A stretch of 64,000 nt of DNA from Chitinophaga varians (GTDB lineage: Bacteria; Bacteroidota; Bacteroidia; Chitinophagales; Chitinophagaceae). Shown here in pieces: positions 42,340 to 50,828 of the stretch. The DNA lies in assembly GCF_014529945.1 (NCBI RefSeq), contig NZ_JACVFB010000002.1, positions 558,001 to 622,000 of the forward strand, read 5' to 3'. The notes under the pieces were generated by a model. That model did no database searches. It was not told where the DNA came from and saw only the letters and a program-made list of their open reading frames with translations. The position numbers and the translations under genes are program-made. Within the stretch, counting starts at the first letter, position 1. Each line of letters opens with the position of its first letter.

Positions 42340-43035
42340 TTACCAGTCTTCTCTGTTGAACAGGATACCCAGGTTGATTCCAAAGTATCTGTTTTTAAGG
42401 CTTCCGCCAGATCGGTCGATGTCTACCAGTCCATAGCTGTAATTAACGCCCAGCGTGACATAGCAATTAAACTCGATGGTGGCAACGGCATTTAGTCCGG
42501 CATCCCAGCGGTGAAGGTTATATTCGGTAGTGAGAACGTTCGGGTTTTTGCTGAAGTCTACCTGCTGGCTGCTGGACTGCAGCAGTTTTCCTTCTTTGTA
42601 GATACTCAGCGTATAGTCGCCCCTGGTACTGTAAGCGGCATAACCTCCGCCACCCAGCGCCAGTTTTCCGATGCCGATAGGTATTTTATAAACCAGGTTC
42701 ACCGGAAGTTCCAGATACTGCAGCCGGATCCTGGTGGCTCCGGGCAAGGCCACATTAACGCCTTCCTGGCCTTTAAATGACCGGTTAGCGCCTTTCACAA
42801 TATAACTCAGTCCCGGTTGCAGGGCACCATTCGGAAATACAGGGATATTGAGATAAAAACCAGCCTGCCAGCTGTGCAGTGGCTTTGAATCCGGCTGCAT
42901 CGCTTCAAAGCCGCCGGAGGAGGCATCCATTCTGGCATTTACATAACCACCCTGCAAGCCTAAGCTTACCTGGGCGTTAACAATTGTGGTACAGGCCATA
43001 CAGGCCAACACGCACAGGAATTTTAAACACTTCAT
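42340..43035 (-). CDS. Outer-membrane beta-barrel protein (PorT-like family)
   Basis: 231 residues with a signal peptide (LKFLCVLACMACTTIVNAQ). The mature part alternates short strands with turns: SLGLQGGYVNARM at the start, NGALQPGLSYIVKGANRSF, LPVNLVYKIPIG, LALGGGGYAAYS and the last strand YFGINLGILFNREDW ending in an aromatic residue. This is the small beta-barrel family PF13568 common in Bacteroidota. Function unknown. It is the first of three similar genes in a row on the minus strand, but sequence identity among them is modest and each has its own terminator. Confidence 0.85.
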   Translation of the reverse strand: MKCLKFLCVLACMACTTIVNAQVSLGLQGGYVNARMDASSGGFEAMQPDSKPLHSWQAGFYLNIPVFPNGALQPGLSYIVKGANRSFKGQEGVNVALPGATRIRLQYLELPVNLVYKIPIGIGKLALGGGGYAAYSTRGDYTLSIYKEGKLLQSSSQQVDFSKNPNVLTTEYNLHRWDAGLNAVATIEFNCYVTLGVNYSYGLVDIDRSGGSLKNRYFGINLGILFNREDW

Positions 43036-43166
43036 TGTAGAACTGTACTACGGGATTAATGATACTTGCTCAATAATTATCGTTATGAAATAGATCTAGG
43101 TTTTTCAAACTCACTCGATGGTTACTAACGGCGAAGCTAAACAAAAGGTTTTGATTTATATAAAAA

Positions 43167-43194
43167 AGGCTGCCTGGAACCTACCAGGCAGCCT
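43167..43194 (-). terminator. Intrinsic terminator after the second beta-barrel gene
   Basis: A perfect 11-bp stem (AGGCTGCCTGG with its complement) around a 6-nt loop; on the minus strand a T-run follows. It lies 45 nt after the stop at 43239. Confidence 0.92.
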
Positions 43195-43238
43195 ATTAAT
43201 TAATTGTGATGTGGTGTTTTTGCTGATTTGTTCAGCGA

Positions 43239-43865
43239 TTAACGACCGCTGAATTTATACCCTATGGACACGCCAAAAGAGGTGTTTTTGAATTTGCGGT
43301 CATTGTTGGTGTTGTCGAATGCATTCACCATACCCAGGTCTGCATTCAGGCCAAAGTAAAGTCCGGCTGGTATTTCATAACCAATCTGGATATTACCGCC
43401 CGCATCAAAACGTTTCAGTTTAAGATCACCGGCTTCGTCATCGAAAGCTTTTCTTTCTCCTACTATCGGCATATCCTTGTATTTACCGCCAACGCCATAC
43501 GCAATGTATGGACCTACGGCCAATACCAGATTACCGCTACCTACTTCAGGCTTGAACATGAAGTTGATTGGAAGTTGCAGGTAACCCAAAGACACTTTCA
43601 TGTCCGTGTTTTTGAACTTACCGCCTTTGCCGGAATACAATAAGCCGGTTCCTACATAGAAGTCATCTCCTAACGGAATATCAACGGTTACGCCAGCTCT
43701 CAATCCTGTCAGGAGCTTGCTGGTTTCCTTGGAGGTAGTACCGAAGGCGGATGCTTTGGTAGTTACACTGGAAAACTGAGGGCCTGCTACAATGCCCCAC
43801 TTTGTCTGACCAAATGTAACGCCTGCGATTAATAAGGCGATCGCAGCTAAGAGTACCTTTTTCAT
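43239..43865 (-). CDS. Outer-membrane beta-barrel protein (PorT-like family)
   Basis: 208 residues from ATG 43865, with a signal peptide (VLLAAIALLIAGVTFGQ). Strands such as TKWGIVAGPQFSSV, DDFYVGTGLLYSGKGG, LQLPINFMFKPEVG, LVLAVGPYIAYGVGG, FDAGGNIQIGYEI and the final FGVSIGYKFSGR show an 8-stranded barrel. A long in-frame extension to 43922 lies upstream of the signal peptide and includes the previous gene's terminator, so it is rejected. It shares GPYIAYGVGGKYK with the third barrel's GPYFAFGVAGKNK, so these two are close paralogues. Confidence 0.86.
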   Translation of the reverse strand: MKKVLLAAIALLIAGVTFGQTKWGIVAGPQFSSVTTKASAFGTTSKETSKLLTGLRAGVTVDIPLGDDFYVGTGLLYSGKGGKFKNTDMKVSLGYLQLPINFMFKPEVGSGNLVLAVGPYIAYGVGGKYKDMPIVGERKAFDDEAGDLKLKRFDAGGNIQIGYEIPAGLYFGLNADLGMVNAFDNTNNDRKFKNTSFGVSIGYKFSGR

Positions 43866-43890
43866 TTTTATGTGTATTTGGATGAGGGTT

Positions 43891-43927
43891 AAAAAGTGAT
43901 GCCAACAGGCTGGTAACATCACTTTTT
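43891..43927 (-). terminator. Intrinsic terminator after the third beta-barrel gene
   Basis: AAAAAGTGATG and CATCACTTTTT form a perfect 11-bp stem around 15 nt, ending in T. It lies just upstream of the next gene and may also shape that gene's leader. Confidence 0.75.
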
Positions 43928-44022
43928 GTCTTTTTGATTGCTAATTGATTATGAATCAGCCTGTACTTTTTGCTTGCTAGCTGTAATTACAATACGAGTT
44001 AGAAATTGTTCAGGAAAAGCTG

Positions 44023-44733
44023 TTATCTGCCACCAAAGAGATAACCGACGGAAACACTGAATACGCGGTTCTTGTCTTTATTATCAGTACTGTTATCCTC
44101 GCCGGAGTATACTTTGGCGAAACCTATACCATACTGAGCACTGATCAGGAAATTGCTGACTTCGGCGCCCACCTGAATATTACCGCCCCAGTCGAACCGT
44201 TTCCACTTGTCACGACCACGGTTGGGGTCATTCGTAAATGGGGTATCATCATCCCATTTGATGCTGGAAGAACCACTGGTAGTACCGGCAACGGTAGTTA
44301 ACTCATATTTGTTCTTACCTGCTACCCCGAATGCAAAATACGGGCCTACACCGGCAAACAGACTGGCGTGCTCACCCACCGGCAGTTTGGCCACGAAGTT
44401 TAAAGGCACTTCTATGTAAGAAGGATTCTGGGTGTACTTAGCGTAAGGATTGGCAATCGTAACATTGTTCTTGTCTCCTATTTCGGATTTTGTACCCTTA
44501 GTGGTGTAAAACACACCGGGCTGGAAGGACAAAATACGGGGCACCAGCGGCAAATCCGCTATGACACCGACATTGAAGCCGGACAAACTCTTTGCATCTT
44601 TCGTACTACCGTCATTGCTGGTAGTAATATTGGAAAGGTTCCATCCACCTTTAACGCCTACACGGGCTTGCGACATTGCGGCAAAAGACAAGGTCATCGC
44701 TGCAAAGGACAGGAAAATCGTCTTCTTGGTCAT
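44023..44733 (-). CDS. Outer-membrane beta-barrel protein (PorT-like family)
   Basis: 236 residues with a signal peptide (LSFAAMTLSFAAMSQA). The strands VGVKGGWNLSNI, LSFQPGVFYTTKGTK, IEVPLNFVAKLPVG, SLFAGVGPYFAFGVAG, FDWGGNIQVGAEV and the last FSVSVGYLFGGR match the PF13568 family, with QPGVFYTTKG and IEVPLNF as typical motifs. Closest in the window to 43239-43865. Function unknown; such proteins are often induced by envelope or growth conditions, which is only general knowledge. A TACCTTTTG-like box lies just upstream near 44773. Confidence 0.86.
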   Translation of the reverse strand: MTKKTIFLSFAAMTLSFAAMSQARVGVKGGWNLSNITTSNDGSTKDAKSLSGFNVGVIADLPLVPRILSFQPGVFYTTKGTKSEIGDKNNVTIANPYAKYTQNPSYIEVPLNFVAKLPVGEHASLFAGVGPYFAFGVAGKNKYELTTVAGTTSGSSSIKWDDDTPFTNDPNRGRDKWKRFDWGGNIQVGAEVSNFLISAQYGIGFAKVYSGEDNSTDNKDKNRVFSVSVGYLFGGR

Positions 44734-44856
44734 AACCTAAAATTTTGATCCGGGTGGCAAAATTCAAAAGGTATGCCAAAAGAATGTTAAACTATTTCAA
44801 CATATTGATTATCAATGTAAAACGAGGTACATATTCTACATTCTACACCCTGTTTT

Positions 44857-46263
44857 CTACAACTTCGCCGCGGTGTTTTTTTGCCCCGAACGTTCCAGGA
44901 AGTCGTTCAGTTGCTCTACAGCAAGCCGTTTCGCCACAATTTTTTTGTTTTCATCCAACAGGTATACTACCGGGGTACTATATACGTCGTATAGCCGTCG
45001 GTAGTTGGTGGAATTATCAGCATCGAGGGCATGTACCCATCCGGAAAGGCGATGATCTTTAATAAAAGACAACCATTCCTCACGGGTGCCTTCAGTCTTA
45101 ATACCGATCATAGCCACTCCCTTGTTTTTCCAGCTGGCATTAAAAGCTGAATCCAGCCGGGGAATCTCTGTTTTACAATGCCCGCAGGTAGGGTCCCAGA
45201 ATACCAGCACCGTATATTTTGCCTTTGTTTTATACAGGGAGACAGGTTTGGAAGCCGTATCTTTCAATTCCAGGGGCGCCGCCCGCTGACCGATAAGATT
45301 AGGCGCCAGCGTATAAGCGCGGTTGACGATTTTATTGAGCTGCTCGTCATTCAGCCAGGTAGCTTCTCCCGGCACATAATATTTCTCTACCAGGTGCACA
45401 AATACCGCATCCATGCCCATGTAAGGGGAACTTTCATAGTTGTAGGTCAGCCACCACAGCGCATACTTAAACGCCTCCTTGCTTTTCCGTGTACGCGCCA
45501 GCAGGGCGTCGCAATCTGCGATAATGGAGTCCGGCACATTCATCACCAGCTGGGAAAAATATTTCTTCAGCTTGGCTTCCAATATTGGCGTCCTCACCAG
45601 CCGGTCGGTCGACAATTCCACCTCGTCCCAGTAATGGCCTTTGAAATAACGATAGGCAAAGGTAGAGTCTTCATTTTCCGGCTTCTGTGGAATTTCCGGC
45701 TCTTTCATGGCTTTAAAAATAGCCGACAGTATTACATCCGGGTGCTGGGTGATGAATTCATGCCGGTATTCCTGCAATTTTTTCCCCAGTTCCTGCTGTA
45801 GTGGCAACACCTTAGCGGAGTCAGCAGCGGTGCGGGCCGCTTTCAGCTGATCCGTAATATTGTGGGTGAGCGATTCCTGCTGGGACAGAAACCGGTTATA
45901 AGCCAGAAACAGTTCATTATCGGGAGAGCCTTTATAGACTGTTTTTCCAATCAGGTCAGCCGTATCGATCGTTACGCTGAAGAACTGCTGCTTGTCGATC
46001 AGCGTTTCCACATACCGCTGTTTACCGGGCAGTACCAGGAGGTAAATGCCGGGATACAGCGGTGTTTTCCCTTTCAGGACCACTTCCCCCGCCGGGTTCA
46101 CCTCCGCCGAATCAGTCAGGTAGGTGGTTCGCCCCATATAATTGGCCAGAAACAGTTTTCCGCTGGTATAATTCTTCAGCCGGATAGAAAGCTGATAGCC
46201 CTGCGCGTGCAGGTGCAGCTGGATAGAGAGTGCTGTCAGAAGCAGGAAAAATATCTTACGCAT
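44857..46263 (-). CDS. Secreted thioredoxin-fold protein, TlpA-like with N-terminal DUF4369-type domain
   Basis: 468 residues from ATG 46263 with a signal peptide (LLTALSIQLHLHA). The N-terminal part (YQLSIRLKNYTSGKLFLANYMG) resembles the DUF4369 domain; a helical middle region of the DUF5106 kind follows; the C-terminal thioredoxin domain has FWDPTCGHCKTEIPRLD (redox CGHC near residue 360) and the cis-proline STPVVYLLD. It is expected to keep or move disulfides in the periplasm. The in-frame extension to 46329 has no support. It is convergent with nothing and divergent from rlmD. Confidence 0.88.
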   Translation of the reverse strand: MRKIFFLLLTALSIQLHLHAQGYQLSIRLKNYTSGKLFLANYMGRTTYLTDSAEVNPAGEVVLKGKTPLYPGIYLLVLPGKQRYVETLIDKQQFFSVTIDTADLIGKTVYKGSPDNELFLAYNRFLSQQESLTHNITDQLKAARTAADSAKVLPLQQELGKKLQEYRHEFITQHPDVILSAIFKAMKEPEIPQKPENEDSTFAYRYFKGHYWDEVELSTDRLVRTPILEAKLKKYFSQLVMNVPDSIIADCDALLARTRKSKEAFKYALWWLTYNYESSPYMGMDAVFVHLVEKYYVPGEATWLNDEQLNKIVNRAYTLAPNLIGQRAAPLELKDTASKPVSLYKTKAKYTVLVFWDPTCGHCKTEIPRLDSAFNASWKNKGVAMIGIKTEGTREEWLSFIKDHRLSGWVHALDADNSTNYRRLYDVYSTPVVYLLDENKKIVAKRLAVEQLNDFLERSGQKNTAAKL

Positions 46264-46347
46264 AGGAATTGGTAACAATATGTAAAAATACAAGTAAAAA
46301 AGGTAACTGCGATATCCTTTTACGACCAACGATTCATGATTTCCTTT

Positions 46348-46355
46348 TACCTTTG
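46348..46355 (+). promoter_or_regulatory. -7 box TACCTTTG directly before the rlmD GTG start
   Basis: Perfect TAnnTTTG followed by CAGCC and the GTG start codon at 46361, so transcription would start on or next to the GTG. Confidence 0.6.
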
Positions 46356-46360
46356 CAGCC

Positions 46361-47785
46361 GTGAGGAAAAAAAACGTAGTAATAGAAAAAGTACCTGTAT
46401 CCGGCTATGCCGCGGAAGGTAAGGCCCTGGCAAGGCAAGACGGTAAAGTTATCTTTATTGAAGGCGGCGTTATGCCCGGCGATATCGTGGACGTACGACT
46501 GTCCAAAAATAAAAAAGACTGGGCGGAAGGCAAAGCCATTCATATACATAGTTACTCCGACAAGCGTATCACACCGTTCTGCCAGCATTTTGGCACCTGC
46601 GGCGGCTGCAAATGGCAGATGATGCCTTACAGCCTGCAGCTGGAGTATAAACAGCAACAGGTGGCAGACCACCTGCAGCGTATTGGTAAACTGGCACTGC
46701 CGCCCATGAGCCCGATCCTCGGTTCAGCCCATACGGAACACTACCGCAACAAGCTGGAGTTTACCTTCAGCAACAAGGCTTACCTCACCAACGAGGAGAT
46801 ACGTGCCCTCAACGGCGAAGAGAAACCTGTCAGGCCGGCGCTGGGCTTCCATGTGCCCAAGTTGTTTGATAAGGTGCTCGACATCAACACCTGCTACCTG
46901 ATGCAGGAGCCGGTAAATCTTATCCGGAACACGGTCCGGGAATATGCGATACAACACGAACTGTCTTTCTATGATATCCGCGTACAGGAAGGCTGGTTGC
47001 GGAACCTGGTCGTACGTTTGTGTACTACCGGGGAGATCATGGTCAACCTGGTGATTCATCATGAAGACAAGGAAAACAGGGTTGCCTTGCTGGACCATCT
47101 GCTGAAAACAGTGCCGGCCATTACCACCCTGTTGTATACCATCAACCCGAAGAAAAATGATTCTATCTTCGATCTGGACCCCAAAGTGTATTTCGGGAAA
47201 GGTTATGCAGAAGAGAAGCTGGAAGATTTTGTTTTCAAAATCGGCCCAAAATCTTTCTTCCAGACAAACACCTACCAGGGAGAAGTGTTATATAAAGTTA
47301 CCCGCGACTTTGCGGGGTTGACCGGTTCGGAAATTGTGTACGATCTGTATTGTGGTACTGGCAGTATCGGTATTTTTGTATCCAGGCAGGCCCGGAAAGT
47401 GGTGGGCATCGAACTGATCAAAGAGGCGATTGATGATGCCCGTGAAAATGCCGCGATGAACCAGGTCAACAATGCCGAATTTTTTGCCGGCGACGTGGTG
47501 GATATCTGTGATGACGCCTTTTTCGCGCATCACGGACAACCCGATGTGATCATCACCGATCCACCACGGGCAGGTATGCACGAAAAGCTGGTCAACAAAC
47601 TGCTGGAAATTGCGGCCCCCAAAATCGTATATGTAAGCTGTAACCCGGCTACACAAGCCAGAGATCTGGCATTGCTGGATGCACTGTACACGGTGGAAAA
47701 GGTACAACCCGTAGATATGTTTCCGCATACACATCACATAGAAAATGTGGTGTTACTGAAGAAAAGAGTAAATAATCAGCAATAA
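46361..47785 (+). CDS. rlmD: 23S rRNA (uracil-C5)-methyltransferase, RlmD/RumA family
   Basis: 474 residues. The N-terminal TRAM domain (VSGYAAEGKALARQ to about residue 60) is followed by the iron-sulfur cysteines CQHFGTCGGCKWQ, the SAM-binding motif VYDLYCGTGSIGIF, DPPRAGMHEKL and the catalytic cysteine in VYVSCNPATQARDL. The enzyme methylates a uridine in 23S rRNA (or tRNA, as in TrmA relatives). The TRAM domain begins immediately after the GTG at 46361 and no ATG is usable, so GTG is the start. The next gene begins directly after its TAA stop. Confidence 0.92.
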   Translation: MRKKNVVIEKVPVSGYAAEGKALARQDGKVIFIEGGVMPGDIVDVRLSKNKKDWAEGKAIHIHSYSDKRITPFCQHFGTCGGCKWQMMPYSLQLEYKQQQVADHLQRIGKLALPPMSPILGSAHTEHYRNKLEFTFSNKAYLTNEEIRALNGEEKPVRPALGFHVPKLFDKVLDINTCYLMQEPVNLIRNTVREYAIQHELSFYDIRVQEGWLRNLVVRLCTTGEIMVNLVIHHEDKENRVALLDHLLKTVPAITTLLYTINPKKNDSIFDLDPKVYFGKGYAEEKLEDFVFKIGPKSFFQTNTYQGEVLYKVTRDFAGLTGSEIVYDLYCGTGSIGIFVSRQARKVVGIELIKEAIDDARENAAMNQVNNAEFFAGDVVDICDDAFFAHHGQPDVIITDPPRAGMHEKLVNKLLEIAAPKIVYVSCNPATQARDLALLDALYTVEKVQPVDMFPHTHHIENVVLLKKRVNNQQ

Positions 47786-48610
47786 ATGAACGAGTACAGG
47801 CCCGGAAAATTTCAGTTTTTACCCCTTGTGATCAAGAATCTGATGATCATTAACGGGTTGGTATGGTTGGTTCAGGTTACCCTGCTCAAACGATATGGGT
47901 ATGACATGAACGACCTTTTTGCCCTTCATTACTGGGGGTCACCGGGATTCCGGCCTCATCAGTTCATTACTCACCTGTTCATGCACTCTACCAATGACCC
48001 GTGGCATTTGCTGATGAACATGTTTACCCTCTGGATGTTTGGGTCCACGCTGGAAAACCGGTGGGGTTCCAAACGTTTCCTCATTTTCTACATTATCTGC
48101 GGTATTGGCGCATCGTTGTGTTACATGGGCGTGCTCACCTATGAAAACATGACGCTGGCCAAATATGCCAATGCCTTCCTGGACAATCCTACCTTCAACA
48201 ACTTCGTGGCGCTGGACCGCAAATTCCATCTGGACAATGCCAATGTGAGCATGCAGGATATGAAGGAGGCCATTGCACAGGGCAATCAGTTTGCCATCGA
48301 TTTGGCAAAGATCTACGTGAAACAATACATGCTCGCCTATAGCAACAGCATCGTGGTTGGCGCTTCCGGCGCGGTATACGGTATCCTGTTTGCCTTTGGT
48401 TACCTGTTCCCAAATGCTACCATCTTCCTGTATTTCTTCCCGGTAAGAGCCAAATATTTTGTGGCTTTTATGATACTGACAGAAGTATGGGCCGGTATAC
48501 AAAACGCACCGGACGATAATGTGGCACACTTTGCCCACCTGGGCGGCGCACTTTTTGCGTACCTGCTGCTCAGAGGCTGGAATAAAAGGCACCGATCGGA
48601 TTTTTATTGA
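47786..48610 (+). CDS. Rhomboid family intramembrane serine protease
   Basis: 274 residues, six or more membrane segments. All catalytic features are present: HLLMN in the second segment, the serine in VVGASGAVYGILF and the histidine in VAHFAHLGGALFAYLL. An insertion of about 60 residues (around ALDRKFHLDNANVSMQDMKE) lies between the third segment and the serine segment. Rhomboids cut membrane proteins within the bilayer; the substrates here are unknown. It starts at the base following the rlmD stop codon, so translation is probably coupled, and lies 47 nt before a second, altered rhomboid. Confidence 0.92.
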   Translation: MNEYRPGKFQFLPLVIKNLMIINGLVWLVQVTLLKRYGYDMNDLFALHYWGSPGFRPHQFITHLFMHSTNDPWHLLMNMFTLWMFGSTLENRWGSKRFLIFYIICGIGASLCYMGVLTYENMTLAKYANAFLDNPTFNNFVALDRKFHLDNANVSMQDMKEAIAQGNQFAIDLAKIYVKQYMLAYSNSIVVGASGAVYGILFAFGYLFPNATIFLYFFPVRAKYFVAFMILTEVWAGIQNAPDDNVAHFAHLGGALFAYLLLRGWNKRHRSDFY

Positions 48611-48630
48611 CGCAAGACTTTATTAAGCCG

Positions 48631-48638
48631 TAATTTTG
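48631..48638 (+). promoter_or_regulatory. -7 box TAATTTTG between the two rhomboid genes
   Basis: Perfect TAnnTTTG; the leader to ATG 48658 would be about 14 nt, so the second rhomboid may be expressed separately. Confidence 0.6.
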
Positions 48639-48657
48639 TATTGTAAATACTTGTACC

Positions 48658-49593
48658 ATGCATGCGTTGGAAAAAGAGAAAATGCCTCGTCTCTCCCTGG
48701 GGGAAGAACGGAATATGGTCACCCAGTTAGTGGTTGTTAATCTTACCATTTTTATCTTCCTGCTTTTTGCCAAGGTGATTTATACCATGGAAATAGGCAA
48801 GGAAGGTGACGCCCTTTTCTATAAAAATATTCTGAGCTGGCTGCGACTGCCTGCTGATCCGGCCAGGCTGCTGGCGCGTCCGTGGACATTACTCACGTCT
48901 CTTTTCACTCATATTGAAGTCTGGCAGATATTCACCAACATGGTGTGGCTGTGGTGCTTCGGCACTTTCCTGCAGCATATCGCCGGTTATCAGCGGGTAC
49001 TTCCCATGTACCTGTTTGGAGGCCTGACAGGCAACATCTTTTATATTCTTGGCGTTCAGGCCATTCCCGGCCTGCACACCCTGCTGCCTGATGCATCCGT
49101 GATGGGGTCTTCCCCGGGCATCATGGCCATGGCAGCCGGCGCCACGCTGATATCTCCGCGTTACCGCATCTTCCCGTTGCTGGGTGGCGGTATCCCGCTG
49201 TGGATCATCACCATTGTATACGTAGGCCTCACTGTTGGCACCAGCGTGTCCAGCCCGGGCGGAGTCGCTTATCTGGTACAATTGACCGGTGGCGGTTTGG
49301 CAGGACTGATGTTTATGTACAGCTGGAAAAAAGGGCATGACTGGGGCGCTGGCTTTAACCACCTCCTGTTTAAACTGACGCACGTTTTCCATCCCGCATC
49401 ACAACAGATAGATCCGAACCATCCGAAAAGTGCTGCAAAGATCATCGCCAAACTGGAAAGCCAGCCGTTCCGCAAGATTGGCCAGGTACCCGAACAACGG
49501 CTCAATGAGATTCTTGATAAGATCAATGAGATGGGACTCGACTCTTTATCTCCGGAAGAGCGGGAAACCCTGTTGCGCGCAAGTGACAACTAA
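48658..49593 (+). CDS. Rhomboid-like membrane protein, probably inactive
   Basis: 311 residues with six membrane segments in the rhomboid arrangement. The serine segment reads VMGSSPGIMAM, keeping the serine but not the GxSG glycine. Where the active paralogue has AHLGG, this protein has VQLTGGG, so the catalytic histidine is replaced; the HLLMN histidine is also changed (QIFTN). It therefore looks like a pseudoprotease. A soluble C-terminal tail (from about residue 240) contains a small helical domain, VPEQRLNEILDKINEMGLDSLSPEERETLL, of the DUF6576 kind. It follows the active rhomboid. Confidence 0.8.
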   Translation: MHALEKEKMPRLSLGEERNMVTQLVVVNLTIFIFLLFAKVIYTMEIGKEGDALFYKNILSWLRLPADPARLLARPWTLLTSLFTHIEVWQIFTNMVWLWCFGTFLQHIAGYQRVLPMYLFGGLTGNIFYILGVQAIPGLHTLLPDASVMGSSPGIMAMAAGATLISPRYRIFPLLGGGIPLWIITIVYVGLTVGTSVSSPGGVAYLVQLTGGGLAGLMFMYSWKKGHDWGAGFNHLLFKLTHVFHPASQQIDPNHPKSAAKIIAKLESQPFRKIGQVPEQRLNEILDKINEMGLDSLSPEERETLLRASDN

Positions 49594-49733
49594 GCATTTA
49601 AAGATTTTGAAATTTTGTTATTTTGTTATTTAGATATTTAAGGGCTTGTTAACAGGCAAATTGCCGATTAATACGATAACTTACCCTACCCAAATACCTA
49701 AATAACAAAATATCTAAATAACAAAATCCCTTC
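49594..49733. repeat. AT-rich inverted repeat between co-directional genes
   Basis: The left part (GATTTTGAAATTTTGTTATT, ending ATTTAGATATTTAAGGG near 49652) and the right part (49690-49731, TAAATAACAAAATATCTAAA and on) are roughly complementary over 40 nt. It occupies the whole gap between the second rhomboid and the EEP-fold gene, ending 2 nt before the ATG. Confidence 0.7.
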
Positions 49734-50798
49734 ATGAAGTTTGTTTGCTCGCTGTTGATAATAACTGTACTGACCAGCGCCTATTTACCCCTGCTCAGCC
49801 CCGGAAGCTTTTGGATTTCCGGATTTGCAGCCCTCGCCTTCCCCGTCATTTTCCTGGTTTGCCTGTTCACATGGCCCTGCTGGTGGCTGTGGCGCCGTGA
49901 TAAAAAGTATTTTATTTATATCGGGATAGCGATGCTGCTTTGCATCCGGCCTGCCTTACGCACCTGGGCGCTTCATTTTTCTCCGAAGGAAAATCTTACC
50001 AAAGAAGCCGGCAGCAAGGACTTCACGCTCATGACCTACAATAGCAGCAGCATGGGTTTACAGGCATATAAAGTTAACCAGGAGCTCCGTTCCGCCATTT
50101 TTCAGCAGGTGGCAGCCGCCTCACCGGACATTCTCTGCCTGCAGGAATTTTACACCAACGACAAGCCGGAGATGTCGCATAATATTGATACGCTGAAACT
50201 GATCGGGCAATATCCTTATCATTATTTCACGCACGATCAGCTGTTGTGGAACACCTGGCATTTTGGTATCGCCCTTTTCTCCCGTTATCCGGTGGCAGCC
50301 GCCATGACCATTCCCTGCGACAGCCTCGCCCAGGGCAGCGGCCGCAGCTTTCTGCAGGCCGATGTGGTGATTCATCAGGACACCGTGAGGATTTTCAGTG
50401 TACAGTTTACTTCGTATATGCTTTCCCGTGAAGAACTGCAAGGCAGGCAGTTTTTCAGTATGGGCGGAAAAATGAAGGCCACCTTCCGGCGTCGGGCATC
50501 GCAGGTGAAGCAGCTGGCTTCACTGGTAGCGGCCAGTCCCTACCCCGTGATTGTGGCGGGCGATTTTAATGATACCCCTGCCTCTTATAGCTACCGTCAT
50601 GCCGCCGCAGGGTTACAGGACGCCTTTCTTGCAACGGGCTTTGGATGGGGCCGGACGCTCTCCTATCTGTCGCCTACCCTGCGGATCGATTATATTCTGC
50701 CCGATGGGCATTTCAGCATTAAAGGATGTCAGGTACTGAAAATGCCGCAGTCGGAGCATTTCCCGGTTATATCCCGTCTGTCGTTGAAAAAGCATTAA
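49734..50798 (+). CDS. Membrane-anchored endonuclease/exonuclease/phosphatase (EEP) family protein
   Basis: 354 residues. Three hydrophobic segments at the N-terminus (about residues 1-75) are followed by an EEP domain with LMTYNSSSMG, LCLQEFYTND, VIVAGDFNDTPASYSY, LRIDYIL and SEHFPVISRL. The last motif has SEH where most members have SDH. Members of this fold cleave nucleic acids, phosphoinositides or sphingomyelin; the substrate here is unknown, but the domain faces either side of the membrane anchor. It is followed by a paralogue of the same architecture 30 nt later. Confidence 0.85.
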   Translation: MKFVCSLLIITVLTSAYLPLLSPGSFWISGFAALAFPVIFLVCLFTWPCWWLWRRDKKYFIYIGIAMLLCIRPALRTWALHFSPKENLTKEAGSKDFTLMTYNSSSMGLQAYKVNQELRSAIFQQVAAASPDILCLQEFYTNDKPEMSHNIDTLKLIGQYPYHYFTHDQLLWNTWHFGIALFSRYPVAAAMTIPCDSLAQGSGRSFLQADVVIHQDTVRIFSVQFTSYMLSREELQGRQFFSMGGKMKATFRRRASQVKQLASLVAASPYPVIVAGDFNDTPASYSYRHAAAGLQDAFLATGFGWGRTLSYLSPTLRIDYILPDGHFSIKGCQVLKMPQSEHFPVISRLSLKKH

Positions 50799-50828
50799 CT
50801 TTATTCATTCAACAAACGTGGAAACGCG

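Noticed and set aside
43866..43922. N-terminal extension of the second beta-barrel gene
   Set aside because: It would place residues before the signal peptide and contains the terminator of the previous gene.
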